A stretch of DNA of 7,651 bases from DASRSE01 sp035656655 (GTDB lineage: Bacteria; Planctomycetota; Planctomycetia; Pirellulales; DASRSE01): assembly GCA_035656655.1 (NCBI GenBank), contig DASRSE010000244.1:1-7651 (forward strand), written 5' to 3'. The translations under genes and the position numbers were made by a program. Shown here piece after piece: positions 1 to 6,314 of this stretch (position 1 is the stretch's first letter; every line of letters begins with the position of its first letter). Under the pieces are notes generated by a model that worked only from the letters and a program-made list of their open reading frames with translations, did no database searches and had not been told where the DNA came from.

Positions 1-651
1 GCGGTCGCGCGGCAGATCTTCGGTAAAGCGGATATTCCACTCAAAGCTGTTGAACGAGGTATGGAAGTTCGTCGCGAATGTGTCGGCCGCATTAAAGCCG
101 CCCAAAAAGGAAAAGCCCGGCACGAAAATCTGTTCGGCCCCGAGCGAAGTCAAGGTGGTGTGATTGTCGAACTCGAACAGACCCAAGAAGGTGAATTCAA
201 AGTTTCGGTCCCATTCGGAACAGGAGCTATCCAGATAGTGGCCGATCGTGAAGCGAGCCCCCGGCGCCAGCGGAAATTCGCGATTGGCGAACGTGACCGT
301 CGGAACCACCCCATTGAAATTGGCCAAGGTCGTGTCTTCGCCAAAAATGGCGCTGTGCTGGCCGACATATTTCGTCCGGTGCAAGACTTCAAAGCCGGCG
401 TCGATAAACCACGAGCCAGGGCGATAGTTGTCCGCCGTGCTGCACACCGGGGCGGGGCACTCCTGTTGATACTGCTGCGTGATTGAGTCGTCCGGAACCA
501 GCGATTGAAACGTGCCATCCAGACGGTTGGCCAAGTCTCCCGACGGCGTAGGCACGACCTCGGGCTCGGCAGCCGCCACCGCCTGGCAGAAGCCAGCCGC
601 TCCACCGGCCAACATCAAGGCTAATGCGAACCGTAAAACCGTTGAATACAC
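1..651 (-). CDS. BBP7-like outer-membrane beta-barrel protein, N-terminal part
   Basis: The minus-strand frame is open from a GTG start at 651-649 to the window edge (217 codons); the C-terminus is missing. A GGAGG Shine-Dalgarno (663-659) sits 7 nt before the GTG, and an in-frame TGA lies just upstream, which fixes this start; an internal ATG (615-613) falls inside the signal peptide. Residues 1-28 form a signal peptide (FALALMLAGGAAG core, likely cleavage after AVAAA). The mature part has alternating aromatic/polar strands such as PGSWFIDAGFEVLHRTKY, ARFTIGHYLD, RNFEFTFLGLFEF and SFNSFEWNIRF, separated by longer loops. The GxRFTIGxxLD followed by a FEFTFLGLF strand resembles the BBP7 putative barrel-porin family that is abundant in planctomycetes. 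By inference it is an outer-membrane protein of unknown substrate. Two cysteines in CPAPVC near residue 65 could form a disulfide. The barrel nature is fairly likely; the family name is from memory. Confidence 0.65.
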   Translation of the reverse strand, partial: MYSTVLRFALALMLAGGAAGFCQAVAAAEPEVVPTPSGDLANRLDGTFQSLVPDDSITQQYQQECPAPVCSTADNYRPGSWFIDAGFEVLHRTKYVGQHSAIFGEDTTLANFNGVVPTVTFANREFPLAPGARFTIGHYLDSSCSEWDRNFEFTFLGLFEFDNHTTLTSLGAEQIFVPGFSFLGGFNAADTFATNFHTSFNSFEWNIRFTEDLPRDR

Positions 652-1077
652 CGTGAATCCTCCGCAGTTTCAGACAGCCAGCAAATCGCGCGGAAAATGG
701 CGCGCGAATTCGTCCCCTTGCCTAATCGGAATTCTTCGCACGTTAAATCACCCTTATTCCGGAAAATCGGAAAAGTTGCAGCAAATCGCTTGATCGGCAA
801 AGCCCGCTTGACCAGGACTTATTCTCCATACTGCCCAAAACGCTCCGCCAGACTGAGCGGCTCCATGCAGGCCGCATGCCCGGCCCCCACGCCAGTTTGC
901 CCCCTTTTCGCCAGGATGGTAGAACACAAGGCGCGAGCGGGTCCGCCACGAGAATTGCTCGCGCATCGCTGGAGCTTTCACGGCGGGCTCAGCGGTGCCT
1001 GAGATGGCATTTCGATTCGGACTCCACCTCCATTTAGCTTCATCGCCCCACTTCCAATTGCTCCGGAGTTTTAAGCA
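652..1077. other. Divergent intergenic region, no gene supported
   Basis: This 426-bp stretch separates the minus-strand barrel gene from the plus-strand transaldolase gene and must hold the promoters of both. Positions about 720-800 are visibly more AT-rich than the flanks and contain an 8-bp palindrome TTCCGGAA (757-764). An 11-bp direct repeat CAGCAAATCGC occurs at 679-689 and 779-789, exactly 100 bp apart. TTGACC at 808-813 resembles a -35 box but has no acceptable -10 at 16-18 bp. The short open frames here have no credible start signal and give low-complexity translations, so no gene is called. Confidence 0.5.
659..663 (-). promoter_or_regulatory. Shine-Dalgarno deciding the GTG start of the barrel protein
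   Basis: Read on the minus strand this is GGAGG, followed by ATTCACG and the GTG codon. The in-frame TGA upstream excludes any longer start in this frame. Confidence 0.6.
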
Positions 1078-2130
1078 ATGGCCTCTCCGCTCAAATCGCT
1101 GATTGCTTGCGGCACCAAACTTTGGCTGGACTCGGTAGATCCGGACCTGATTCGCGTCAATCATGAGTTGGGCGCTAGCGGCGCGACCTCCAATCCAGCG
1201 ATCATTGGCGAGTTGTTGAAGTCGGGCCGTTTTGACGCGCAGATGGCCCGTTCCGTCAAGGAAGGGCTCGACGATAGCGCGATCGCGTGGCACATGACCG
1301 ACACGCTCGTGCGCGAGGCGCAAAGCGTTTTTCAGCCAATCTGGCAAGAAACGAAGGGCAACAATGGCTATGTCAGCTTTGAACTCGATCCGCTGCTCGA
1401 GGACCCGGAGCGCGGCCTGTCGCAGGCCGAGCGGACCGCTCGCTATATCGCGCTGGGCAAGGAATGGTCGCAAGGGCACGAAAACCGGATGATCAAAGTC
1501 CCTGCCACCCCGGGCGGAATCGGCGCGCTCGAAGAACTCTGCGCGGCCGGCGTGACGCTGAATGTAACGCTCATTTTTTCTCCGCGCCAATATCGCGCGG
1601 CTCGCGAAGCGATCTGGCGCGGAGCGCAGCGGCGCAAGTCGCTCGAGCACTTTAAGAGCGTCTATTCGATCTTTGTTTCGCGCGTCGACCAATACACCGA
1701 GAAGCATGCCGCCGGACTCTCGGCGGCGGCACAAGGCCAAGTCGGGATCGTCAACGCGAAGCGCATCTGGAAAGAGAACCGCGACTTTTGGGCGAGCAAA
1801 CAGCTGCCCCTCCAACAAGAAATGATTTTCGCCAGCACTGGCACCAAGAATCCGAACGACCCGCCGTGGAAGTATGTCGCGGCGTTCGCCGGCAGCGATA
1901 TCGAAACGAATCCGCCCGCGACGAACGAAGCGGTCGAAAAGAGCAGCGTGACCTTCACACGTCAGGTGGATCAACTGCCGCCGCCGGCCGTCCTCGACGA
2001 GATCGATCGCACCATTAAAATGGAGCATCTCGAAGAAACCCTGATGAGCGAGGGCATTAAAAAATTCGCCGATCCGCAAAAGGGCCTCTTGGCCCTGATT
2101 GGCAAACTTCGGAGCGGCTATGCGACCTGA
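1078..2130 (+). CDS. tal: Transaldolase (type-2 Tal-like)
   Basis: The product is a 350-residue cytosolic (beta/alpha)8 enzyme of the transaldolase family. It moves a dihydroxyacetone unit between sugar phosphates (sedoheptulose-7-P plus glyceraldehyde-3-P to erythrose-4-P plus fructose-6-P) in the non-oxidative pentose phosphate pathway. Motifs in order are LWLDS (Asp18), GATSNPAII (Asn39), VSFELDP (Glu102), MIKVPAT (Schiff-base Lys140), LNVTLIFS (Asn162, Thr164) and SIFVSRVD (Ser197, Arg202, phosphate binding). These line up with the known E. coli TalB catalytic set, including the Ser-to-Arg spacing of five. The FVSRVD and FASTGTKNP blocks point to the actinobacterial/type-2 Tal group (about 370 residues) rather than the short FSA type. 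The ATG is preceded by GGAG (1065-1068) with a 9-nt spacer. No pentose phosphate partner gene is adjacent; the gene appears monocistronic. All key residues are present, so activity is expected. Confidence 0.92.
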   Translation: MASPLKSLIACGTKLWLDSVDPDLIRVNHELGASGATSNPAIIGELLKSGRFDAQMARSVKEGLDDSAIAWHMTDTLVREAQSVFQPIWQETKGNNGYVSFELDPLLEDPERGLSQAERTARYIALGKEWSQGHENRMIKVPATPGGIGALEELCAAGVTLNVTLIFSPRQYRAAREAIWRGAQRRKSLEHFKSVYSIFVSRVDQYTEKHAAGLSAAAQGQVGIVNAKRIWKENRDFWASKQLPLQQEMIFASTGTKNPNDPPWKYVAAFAGSDIETNPPATNEAVEKSSVTFTRQVDQLPPPAVLDEIDRTIKMEHLEETLMSEGIKKFADPQKGLLALIGKLRSGYAT

Positions 2131-2217
2131 CAAAGTTTAAGTTTGGGTGAATCAAGGGGTTCGGATGCATCGCCCCTGTTTAGGGCCGCAAAAACCAGCG
2201 AATTCGTGAGACTTCGG

Positions 2218-2241
2218 CGGCCTAAAGCGGGCCGATTTCTT
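2218..2241 (+). terminator. Possible weak intrinsic terminator after tal
   Basis: CGGCC (2218-2222) can pair with GGCCG (2230-2234) across a 7-nt loop, followed by ATTTCTT. The stem is only 5 bp and the T-run is interrupted. A second, weaker hairpin (AGGGGT 2155-2160 with GCCCCT 2172-2177) lies nearer the stop codon but lacks a T-run. Confidence 0.3.
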
Positions 2242-2360
2242 GGGTTAGGTTGTATGCTCGCGCCAGCGGAGCATTTCCGTGCCGGGAATTGGGGAATAAT
2301 CTGCGGCTACGGCACGATTTCTTGGAGTGGCCGGCCAAAATCGATCGCTTTTAGCCAGGA

Positions 2361-2376
2361 CCTCCCGGATCGGAGG
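2361..2376 (+). promoter_or_regulatory. Hairpin covering the sigma factor Shine-Dalgarno
   Basis: CCTCC (2361-2365) is perfectly complementary to the Shine-Dalgarno GGAGG (2372-2376) with a 6-nt loop, so the ribosome binding site can be hidden in a 5-bp GC-rich hairpin. The Shine-Dalgarno is 7 nt before a TTG start (2384), which is why that start was chosen over GTG 2327, whose only purine run touches the start codon. Whether the hairpin acts in vivo is inference. Confidence 0.4.
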
Positions 2377-2383
2377 GGGTGAG

Positions 2384-2884
2384 TTGAGATTCTCACAACG
2401 CGAGTTCAGTCGTTGGGTGGATGAACATGCGCCGATTTTGTATCGGTTGGCATATCGACTCGTCGGCGATCGGCACGAGGCCGAGGACATCGTGCAGGAT
2501 ACGTTTCGTTCCGCGTGGAAAACTCGCGATTCGTATGTTCCGGCCGAAGGCGAACGGGCTTGGCTGACCGCGATCCTGCGCCGGCGGGTCGTGGACCGCT
2601 GGCGGAAAAAGCCGCAACCTCGACCCGCCGCCAATGATTCCCCCTTTGAAATCGGCGTCCCCGGCGTCGATCCCACCGCAGACGAATATTCCGACGAAAT
2701 GCAGCAGGCGCTGGGGCAATTGGCTCCGGAGTTGCGCGAAGCGCTGTTGCTGGTCGTGGTCGGCGAGCTAACCCATCAAGAAGCGGCCAATTTATTAAAA
2801 ACGCCGTTAGGCACGATCCTGTCGCGTGTCAGCCGGGCGCGCACTCGGCTGCGAGAATTGCTGCTAGACCGGGCAAGAAACTAG
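2384..2884 (+). CDS. ECF-type RNA polymerase sigma factor
   Basis: The product has 166 residues, the normal size for an ECF (sigma70 group 4) factor, which directs RNA polymerase to a dedicated promoter set. Region 2 covers about residues 10-77: a YRLAYRLVGD helix, then HEAEDIVQDTFRSAW (Asp35 and Gln38 in the -10 recognition/core-binding helix) and the basic WLTAILRRRVVDRWRKK. A 25-residue proline-rich linker follows. Region 4 covers about 105-160, with a helix-turn-helix in GELTHQEAANLLKTPLGTIL and the basic SRVSRARTRLREL recognition helix. The TTG at 2384 is preferred because of the GGAGG 7 nt upstream; the longer GTG start at 2327 would add 19 residues that do not match the family N-terminus. 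The next gene begins 24 nt after the stop, so the two are probably co-transcribed, and that neighbour is the natural candidate regulator. Promoter specificity cannot be read from this window. Confidence 0.9.
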   Translation: MRFSQREFSRWVDEHAPILYRLAYRLVGDRHEAEDIVQDTFRSAWKTRDSYVPAEGERAWLTAILRRRVVDRWRKKPQPRPAANDSPFEIGVPGVDPTADEYSDEMQQALGQLAPELREALLLVVVGELTHQEAANLLKTPLGTILSRVSRARTRLRELLLDRARN

Positions 2885-2909
2885 CCTTGACCACCGATCC
2901 CCTTGACCA
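2885..2909 (+). repeat. 9-bp direct repeat at the sigma/VWA gene junction
   Basis: CCTTGACCA occurs at 2885-2893, directly after the sigma stop codon, and again at 2901-2909, where its last base is the A of the following ATG. The copies are 16 bp apart start to start. No Shine-Dalgarno is present in this junction. Confidence 0.5.
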
Positions 2910-5038
2910 TGTTTTTGCCCTCCGACCCTGATCCCGACGCTGACTTGCGCAACGTGCCGTTGCCCGAGGATTTGGCTGCGCGGTTGAAGCAGATCGCGGT
3001 GGCTGGCGATGCGGATCTCGATGCGGCATTGCAAGCGGTCGTGCCGGCGCCGAACCTGATCGCGCGGCTCCAGGCCTTGCCGCTGACCGACGACGCGCTC
3101 GAGTTCGCATTGAAGGACGTCCCGGTTCCGGCCCAGTTGTCAGCCAATTTGCGCCGGCTGGCAAGCGTGGCGCCGGGTCGGCGGCGAACCGCTCCCGAGA
3201 TGCAGCGGATGGCGCTGGCGGCTAGCCTGCTGCTGGCGGTGGGGCTTTCGGCCTATGGCTGGATTTCGCTCCAATTGCTCAGTCACTTTCAAAACCGCCC
3301 ACCGCTGGCCGTGAACCCGCCTCAGACTAGCGCGACCCAGGTTGTGCAAAACGAGCTCAATCCACCGCTAGAAATTAGCCCGCAACCGGACGACTTTCCG
3401 GCCGATGAGAATGATTTCTTCTCGCCGGCGGAGATTCCGCATTGGCAGCCGCCGGAGTTGGCTGGAAATCATGCGCGGGAGTTTTTACACGTTCCGCCCG
3501 GCAATCCCGCGCCGGACTTGGACCGAATCGCCGATCGATATGGCGTGTTCGGGGCGGATGCGACCTTTGATCGGCTGCCCGACCTGATGGTGGTCCCCTC
3601 GTTGCAGCCGCGCGGAATCGCCGCTCCGCGCGCCAAGGGTTACGATCTGCTGTTTGCACTGGCAAAACAAACGAACCCATTTGTCTCGCTGGCGGGGGAC
3701 GAAAGTTTGCAGTCTTGTCCGATTCCGCTGGTCCGCGCAACCGAGAGCTATGATCTGGCCCGCACGGCTGTCGCCGCGGGCAACTTGCCGGCGAAAGAAT
3801 CGATTCGGATCGAAGAGTTTTTGGCGGCCCTCGATTATCAATTTGCGCCGCCCGAGCCTGGCCGATTGGGAATTCGCACGGCGGCCGGAGTGGCGCCGTT
3901 CGCTGCGCCAGGAACGAACCTGCTGCAGATCGGCGTGCAAGCGGCTCCGCCCGAGCGGACCGACCGTCGCCCGCGGCACATCACCTTGGTGCTCGATGTA
4001 TCCGCCAGCATGCGGCATGGCGGCCGGTGGGACCGGGTGCGCCGCGCCGTTTCTTCATGGCTGAACACGCTGGGCGCGGAAGACCGGCTGTCGATTGTCG
4101 TATTTCGCCAGGACGCGGAGTTGGTTGTCGCCCAAGCGACCCGGGCCGATGCGGACAGCGTCCGCCAAAAGCTGCAAACGCTTGCGCCGCGCGGCTCGAC
4201 GAGCTTGGGCAATGGCCTGCTCCTGGGATATGCCTTGGCCCAGCAAGACAAAGCTCCGCAGGGCGCGCTCCAGCGACTCGTGCTGGTGACCGACGGGTTG
4301 GCCGACATGACCAGCGACGTGGCTGCGCGGATGCAGGCGATGATCACTGATTTTGCGCAAGCAGGCGTCTCGCTGGATGTCATTGACTTGGTCGCCGAGC
4401 AGCGCGGCGGAAATCTGTGGCATTCGCTCGCGCGGTCCGGGGGCGGGCGATTGGAATCGCTCCACGACGCCCAAGAAATCGGCTCGGCCTTGCGCAATAC
4501 GCTCGAAAGCAGTTCTCGCGAACTCGTCGCCAAAAATGTGCAATTGAAAGTCATCTTTCAACCCGCCGCGGTGGAAAGCTATCGGCTGCTGGGACATGAC
4601 CCGCAACTCAATCCTGCGTGGTCGGCTGCCGAAACGCCGGTCGAATTAGGAGGGGGCGATGCAGCCAGCGGGCTGTTGGAGGTGCGGTTGCGAACGTCGG
4701 GCGACGAACGAATCGGACGAGTCGAGCTAACTTGGCTTAATCCGCGGACGAATCAGACTGAGCGGTTGTCGCAACCGTTGAGCCGGTTGCAATTCGGCCA
4801 TAGCTTCCGCGAGGCGCCGATGTCATTGCAGGAGGCCAGCTTGTTGGCGGAAACGGCTGAGATTCTCCGCGAATCGCCATTTACGCCCCCCGCCGCCCAT
4901 TCGCTCGAAAGAATTCTGGCGCTGGCGGCGGAGGCCAACCCGCGGCTACGAGAACGGTCGGATTTCCTCGAATGGCGGGCTTTTGTCGAGCAGGCAATCA
5001 AGGCCAAAGCGGGCTCTCGCCGCGCACTCGCTCACTAG
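2909..5038 (+). CDS. Membrane-anchored VWA/YfbK-type protein, putative sigma-factor regulator
   Basis: The product has 709 residues. Residues 1-88 are soluble, without Cys or His, and carry three VPxPxxLxxxL helix motifs. A basic GRRR (90-93) precedes one membrane helix (about 101-125), giving a cytoplasmic N-terminus by the positive-inside rule. A proline-rich linker (130-200) leads to the YfbK-type N-terminal region ending in RIEEFLAALDY (about 301-310). The VWA domain (about 357-530) has a complete metal site: DVSAS (Asp363, Ser365, Ser367), Thr431 and Asp462. The YfbK C-terminal domain starts near AKNVQLKV (541) and includes VESYRLLG. VWA domains bind partners through a metal ion, so an external ligand-binding role is inferred. 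The position 24 nt behind a sigma gene suggests anti-sigma or sensor function, which is not shown by homology. ATG 2909 is preferred over TTG 2903; neither has a Shine-Dalgarno, so translation may be coupled to the sigma gene. Confidence 0.85.
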   Translation: MFLPSDPDPDADLRNVPLPEDLAARLKQIAVAGDADLDAALQAVVPAPNLIARLQALPLTDDALEFALKDVPVPAQLSANLRRLASVAPGRRRTAPEMQRMALAASLLLAVGLSAYGWISLQLLSHFQNRPPLAVNPPQTSATQVVQNELNPPLEISPQPDDFPADENDFFSPAEIPHWQPPELAGNHAREFLHVPPGNPAPDLDRIADRYGVFGADATFDRLPDLMVVPSLQPRGIAAPRAKGYDLLFALAKQTNPFVSLAGDESLQSCPIPLVRATESYDLARTAVAAGNLPAKESIRIEEFLAALDYQFAPPEPGRLGIRTAAGVAPFAAPGTNLLQIGVQAAPPERTDRRPRHITLVLDVSASMRHGGRWDRVRRAVSSWLNTLGAEDRLSIVVFRQDAELVVAQATRADADSVRQKLQTLAPRGSTSLGNGLLLGYALAQQDKAPQGALQRLVLVTDGLADMTSDVAARMQAMITDFAQAGVSLDVIDLVAEQRGGNLWHSLARSGGGRLESLHDAQEIGSALRNTLESSSRELVAKNVQLKVIFQPAAVESYRLLGHDPQLNPAWSAAETPVELGGGDAASGLLEVRLRTSGDERIGRVELTWLNPRTNQTERLSQPLSRLQFGHSFREAPMSLQEASLLAETAEILRESPFTPPAAHSLERILALAAEANPRLRERSDFLEWRAFVEQAIKAKAGSRRALAH

Positions 5039-5044
5039 GGCGAC

Positions 5045-5073
5045 TTGCCAGACGAGGCCCTAGCGAATTTAAT
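5045..5073 (+). promoter_or_regulatory. Sigma70-like promoter for the TPR/peptidase genes
   Basis: TTGCCA (5045-5050) matches 5 of 6 bases of the -35 consensus and TTTAAT (5068-5073) matches 5 of 6 of the -10 consensus, with an ideal 17-bp spacer. It begins 7 bp after the VWA stop codon. Transcription would start near 5080, giving a leader of about 150 nt before the ATG at 5234. Planctomycete promoters are poorly defined, so this remains a prediction. Confidence 0.45.
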
Positions 5074-5093
5074 AGAGAGTACTGTAGCTTTTC

Positions 5094-5110
5094 GGCCCCG
5101 ACGGCCTTTT
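5094..5110 (+). terminator. Very weak terminator-like hairpin after the VWA gene
   Basis: GGCC (5094-5097) and GGCC (5103-5106) can form a 4-bp stem with a 5-nt loop, followed by TTTT. The stem is short for an intrinsic terminator. It lies downstream of the predicted promoter, so it would fall in the leader of the next transcript. Confidence 0.2.
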
Positions 5111-5135
5111 CGCCTGGGACTCCTCAATTCCTTAT

Positions 5136-5192
5136 CCGCGGGTTGATCGCGGCCCGGGCGGCGGTAAGCGTCGGCCGCGGCACAAAATTTTT
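5136..5192 (+). promoter_or_regulatory. Leader with two mutually exclusive hairpins
   Basis: CGCGGCC (5148-5154) pairs perfectly with GGCCGCG (5173-5179), with an 18-nt loop, and TTTTT follows at 5188-5192. The same left arm can instead pair as CGCGG (5148-5152) with CCGCG (5136-5140) over a 7-nt loop. This resembles an attenuator layout, but the T-run is 8 nt from the stem and such pairs arise easily in GC-rich DNA. Confidence 0.25.
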
Positions 5193-5233
5193 CCGAACAC
5201 GAGTTGGCTTTTTCCAGAGAACGAGGATTGGCG

Positions 5234-6295
5234 ATGAAACGGTTGTGGTGGACTCCAGCAATGCTCGGATTGCTTGGTTTAATGTTGGCGGCGCGGCCGG
5301 CCGTGGCCCAAGAAGACATTGATGCCATCAAGACGACGACCGGCACCACGCAATTTCGCGGGACGATCTCCGCGATCAGCGCCACCGAAGTCACGATTCA
5401 GGCGCGGGCGATTGGCGTGAAGACGATTCCGGCCAATGAAATCGAGTGGCTGACGTTGGCGAAGTCGCCAGACGAGGTTCGTTTGGCACAGGCGGATTTC
5501 AACCGCGCCAACTATGATGCGGCCGATCGCCGGTTGAAAAAGATCGAGAAAGACAAACTGGATGAACCATTGGTCAAAGCCCAATTCGAGTATCTGCAAG
5601 CGCTCACCGCCGCGCGGCTCGCGCAAGGCGGACAAGGTGAATTGCTCGATGCCGCCAAGCTGCTGCTGGGCTATATCAAAGGTTATCCCACCAGCTATGG
5701 CTACTATCCCGCCAATGAATTGCTGGGCGATTTGCTCGTTGCGATGGGCAAATATCCGCAAGCGGAAGTCTACTACAAAGAGTTGGCCAAAGCCCCTTGG
5801 CCCGAATACAAGATGCGGGCGGCCATCGCCTCCGGTAGAACCCAATTGGCGCAAAACAATTTTTCCGAAGCGTACAAGACGTTCGAAGGAGCGCTCACGC
5901 TGGCCGGGTCCGGCGCTCGAGGCACCGAAGGCCAAGTGATTGCGGCGACCCTCGGCAAAGCCCAGGCCTTGGCGCTGGGGGGCAAAGTGCCGGACGGCCT
6001 GAAGCTGGCGGAGGAAGTGCAGGGCAAGGCAAGCACCGAAGATTCCGATCTGCAGGCGCGCGTCTACAACACGCTCGGCTTCTGTTATGAACGGGCCAAC
6101 CGCGACAAAGACGCGCTGCTCGCCTACTTGCACGTGGACTTGCTCTATCCGACTTTGCCTGACGCTCATGCCGAAGCGCTCGCCAACTTGATCAATCTCT
6201 GGACCAAGCTAGGCCGGCCCGACCGGGCCAATCAAGCGCGGACCACTCTCCAAACGAAGTACCCGGGGAGCCGCTGGAACCCCAAAAAGGGATAA
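5234..6295 (+). CDS. Secreted TPR-repeat protein with small N-terminal beta domain
   Basis: The product has 353 residues. Residues 1-25 are a signal peptide (basic MKR, hydrophobic LGLLGLMLAA, cleavage after AVA), so the protein is exported to the periplasm or held at a membrane. Residues about 37-76 (FRGTISAISATEVTIQ, then KTIPANEIEWLTL) form a short beta-rich segment with the G-x-I-x-x-I/V-s-x-x-x-V pattern of Sm-like/SH3-like barrels. From about residue 82 the chain is helical with five or six degenerate TPR units, for example ADFNRANYDAADRRLKKI, NELLGDLLVAMGKYPQAEVY and VYNTLGFCYERANRDKDALL. TPRs are protein-binding scaffolds; the partner is unknown and no enzyme motif is seen. The ATG has GAGGA 6 nt upstream; an in-frame TTG at 5204 would put ten extra residues before the signal peptide. 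It is followed after 19 nt by the peptidase gene, probably in one operon. Confidence 0.8.
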   Translation: MKRLWWTPAMLGLLGLMLAARPAVAQEDIDAIKTTTGTTQFRGTISAISATEVTIQARAIGVKTIPANEIEWLTLAKSPDEVRLAQADFNRANYDAADRRLKKIEKDKLDEPLVKAQFEYLQALTAARLAQGGQGELLDAAKLLLGYIKGYPTSYGYYPANELLGDLLVAMGKYPQAEVYYKELAKAPWPEYKMRAAIASGRTQLAQNNFSEAYKTFEGALTLAGSGARGTEGQVIAATLGKAQALALGGKVPDGLKLAEEVQGKASTEDSDLQARVYNTLGFCYERANRDKDALLAYLHVDLLYPTLPDAHAEALANLINLWTKLGRPDRANQARTTLQTKYPGSRWNPKKG

Positions 6296-6314
6296 GCGCG
6301 CGGCTTCAATCTCC

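Noticed and set aside
150..605. A 151-codon minus-strand frame overlapping the barrel gene
   Set aside because: It lies in a different frame of the same strand as the barrel protein; its translation is Arg/Ser-rich, while the GTG-started frame gives a signal peptide and beta strands.
808..836. TTGACC as a -35 box of a promoter for the transaldolase gene
   Set aside because: No acceptable -10 hexamer is found 16-18 bp downstream; CATACT is only 13 bp away and the site is over 240 bp from the start codon.
697..1002. A 101-codon plus-strand frame in the divergent intergenic region
   Set aside because: There is no convincing ribosome binding site, the composition is basic and low in acidic residues, and no domain is recognisable.
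754..2133. A 459-codon open frame on the minus strand opposite the transaldolase gene
   Set aside because: It is a shadow of the transaldolase codon bias: the sense strand gives a clear enzyme with all active-site residues, while the antisense translation is arginine-rich without any recognisable domain.
2230..2300. Extended -10-like TGTATGCT (2251-2258) as the sigma gene promoter
   Set aside because: The -10 matches only 4 of 6 bases and there is no -35 at suitable spacing; an ECF-type promoter here could not be recognised either.
5279..6169. A 296-codon minus-strand frame opposite the TPR gene
   Set aside because: The sense strand has a signal peptide, Shine-Dalgarno and TPR units; the antisense frame has no such signals.
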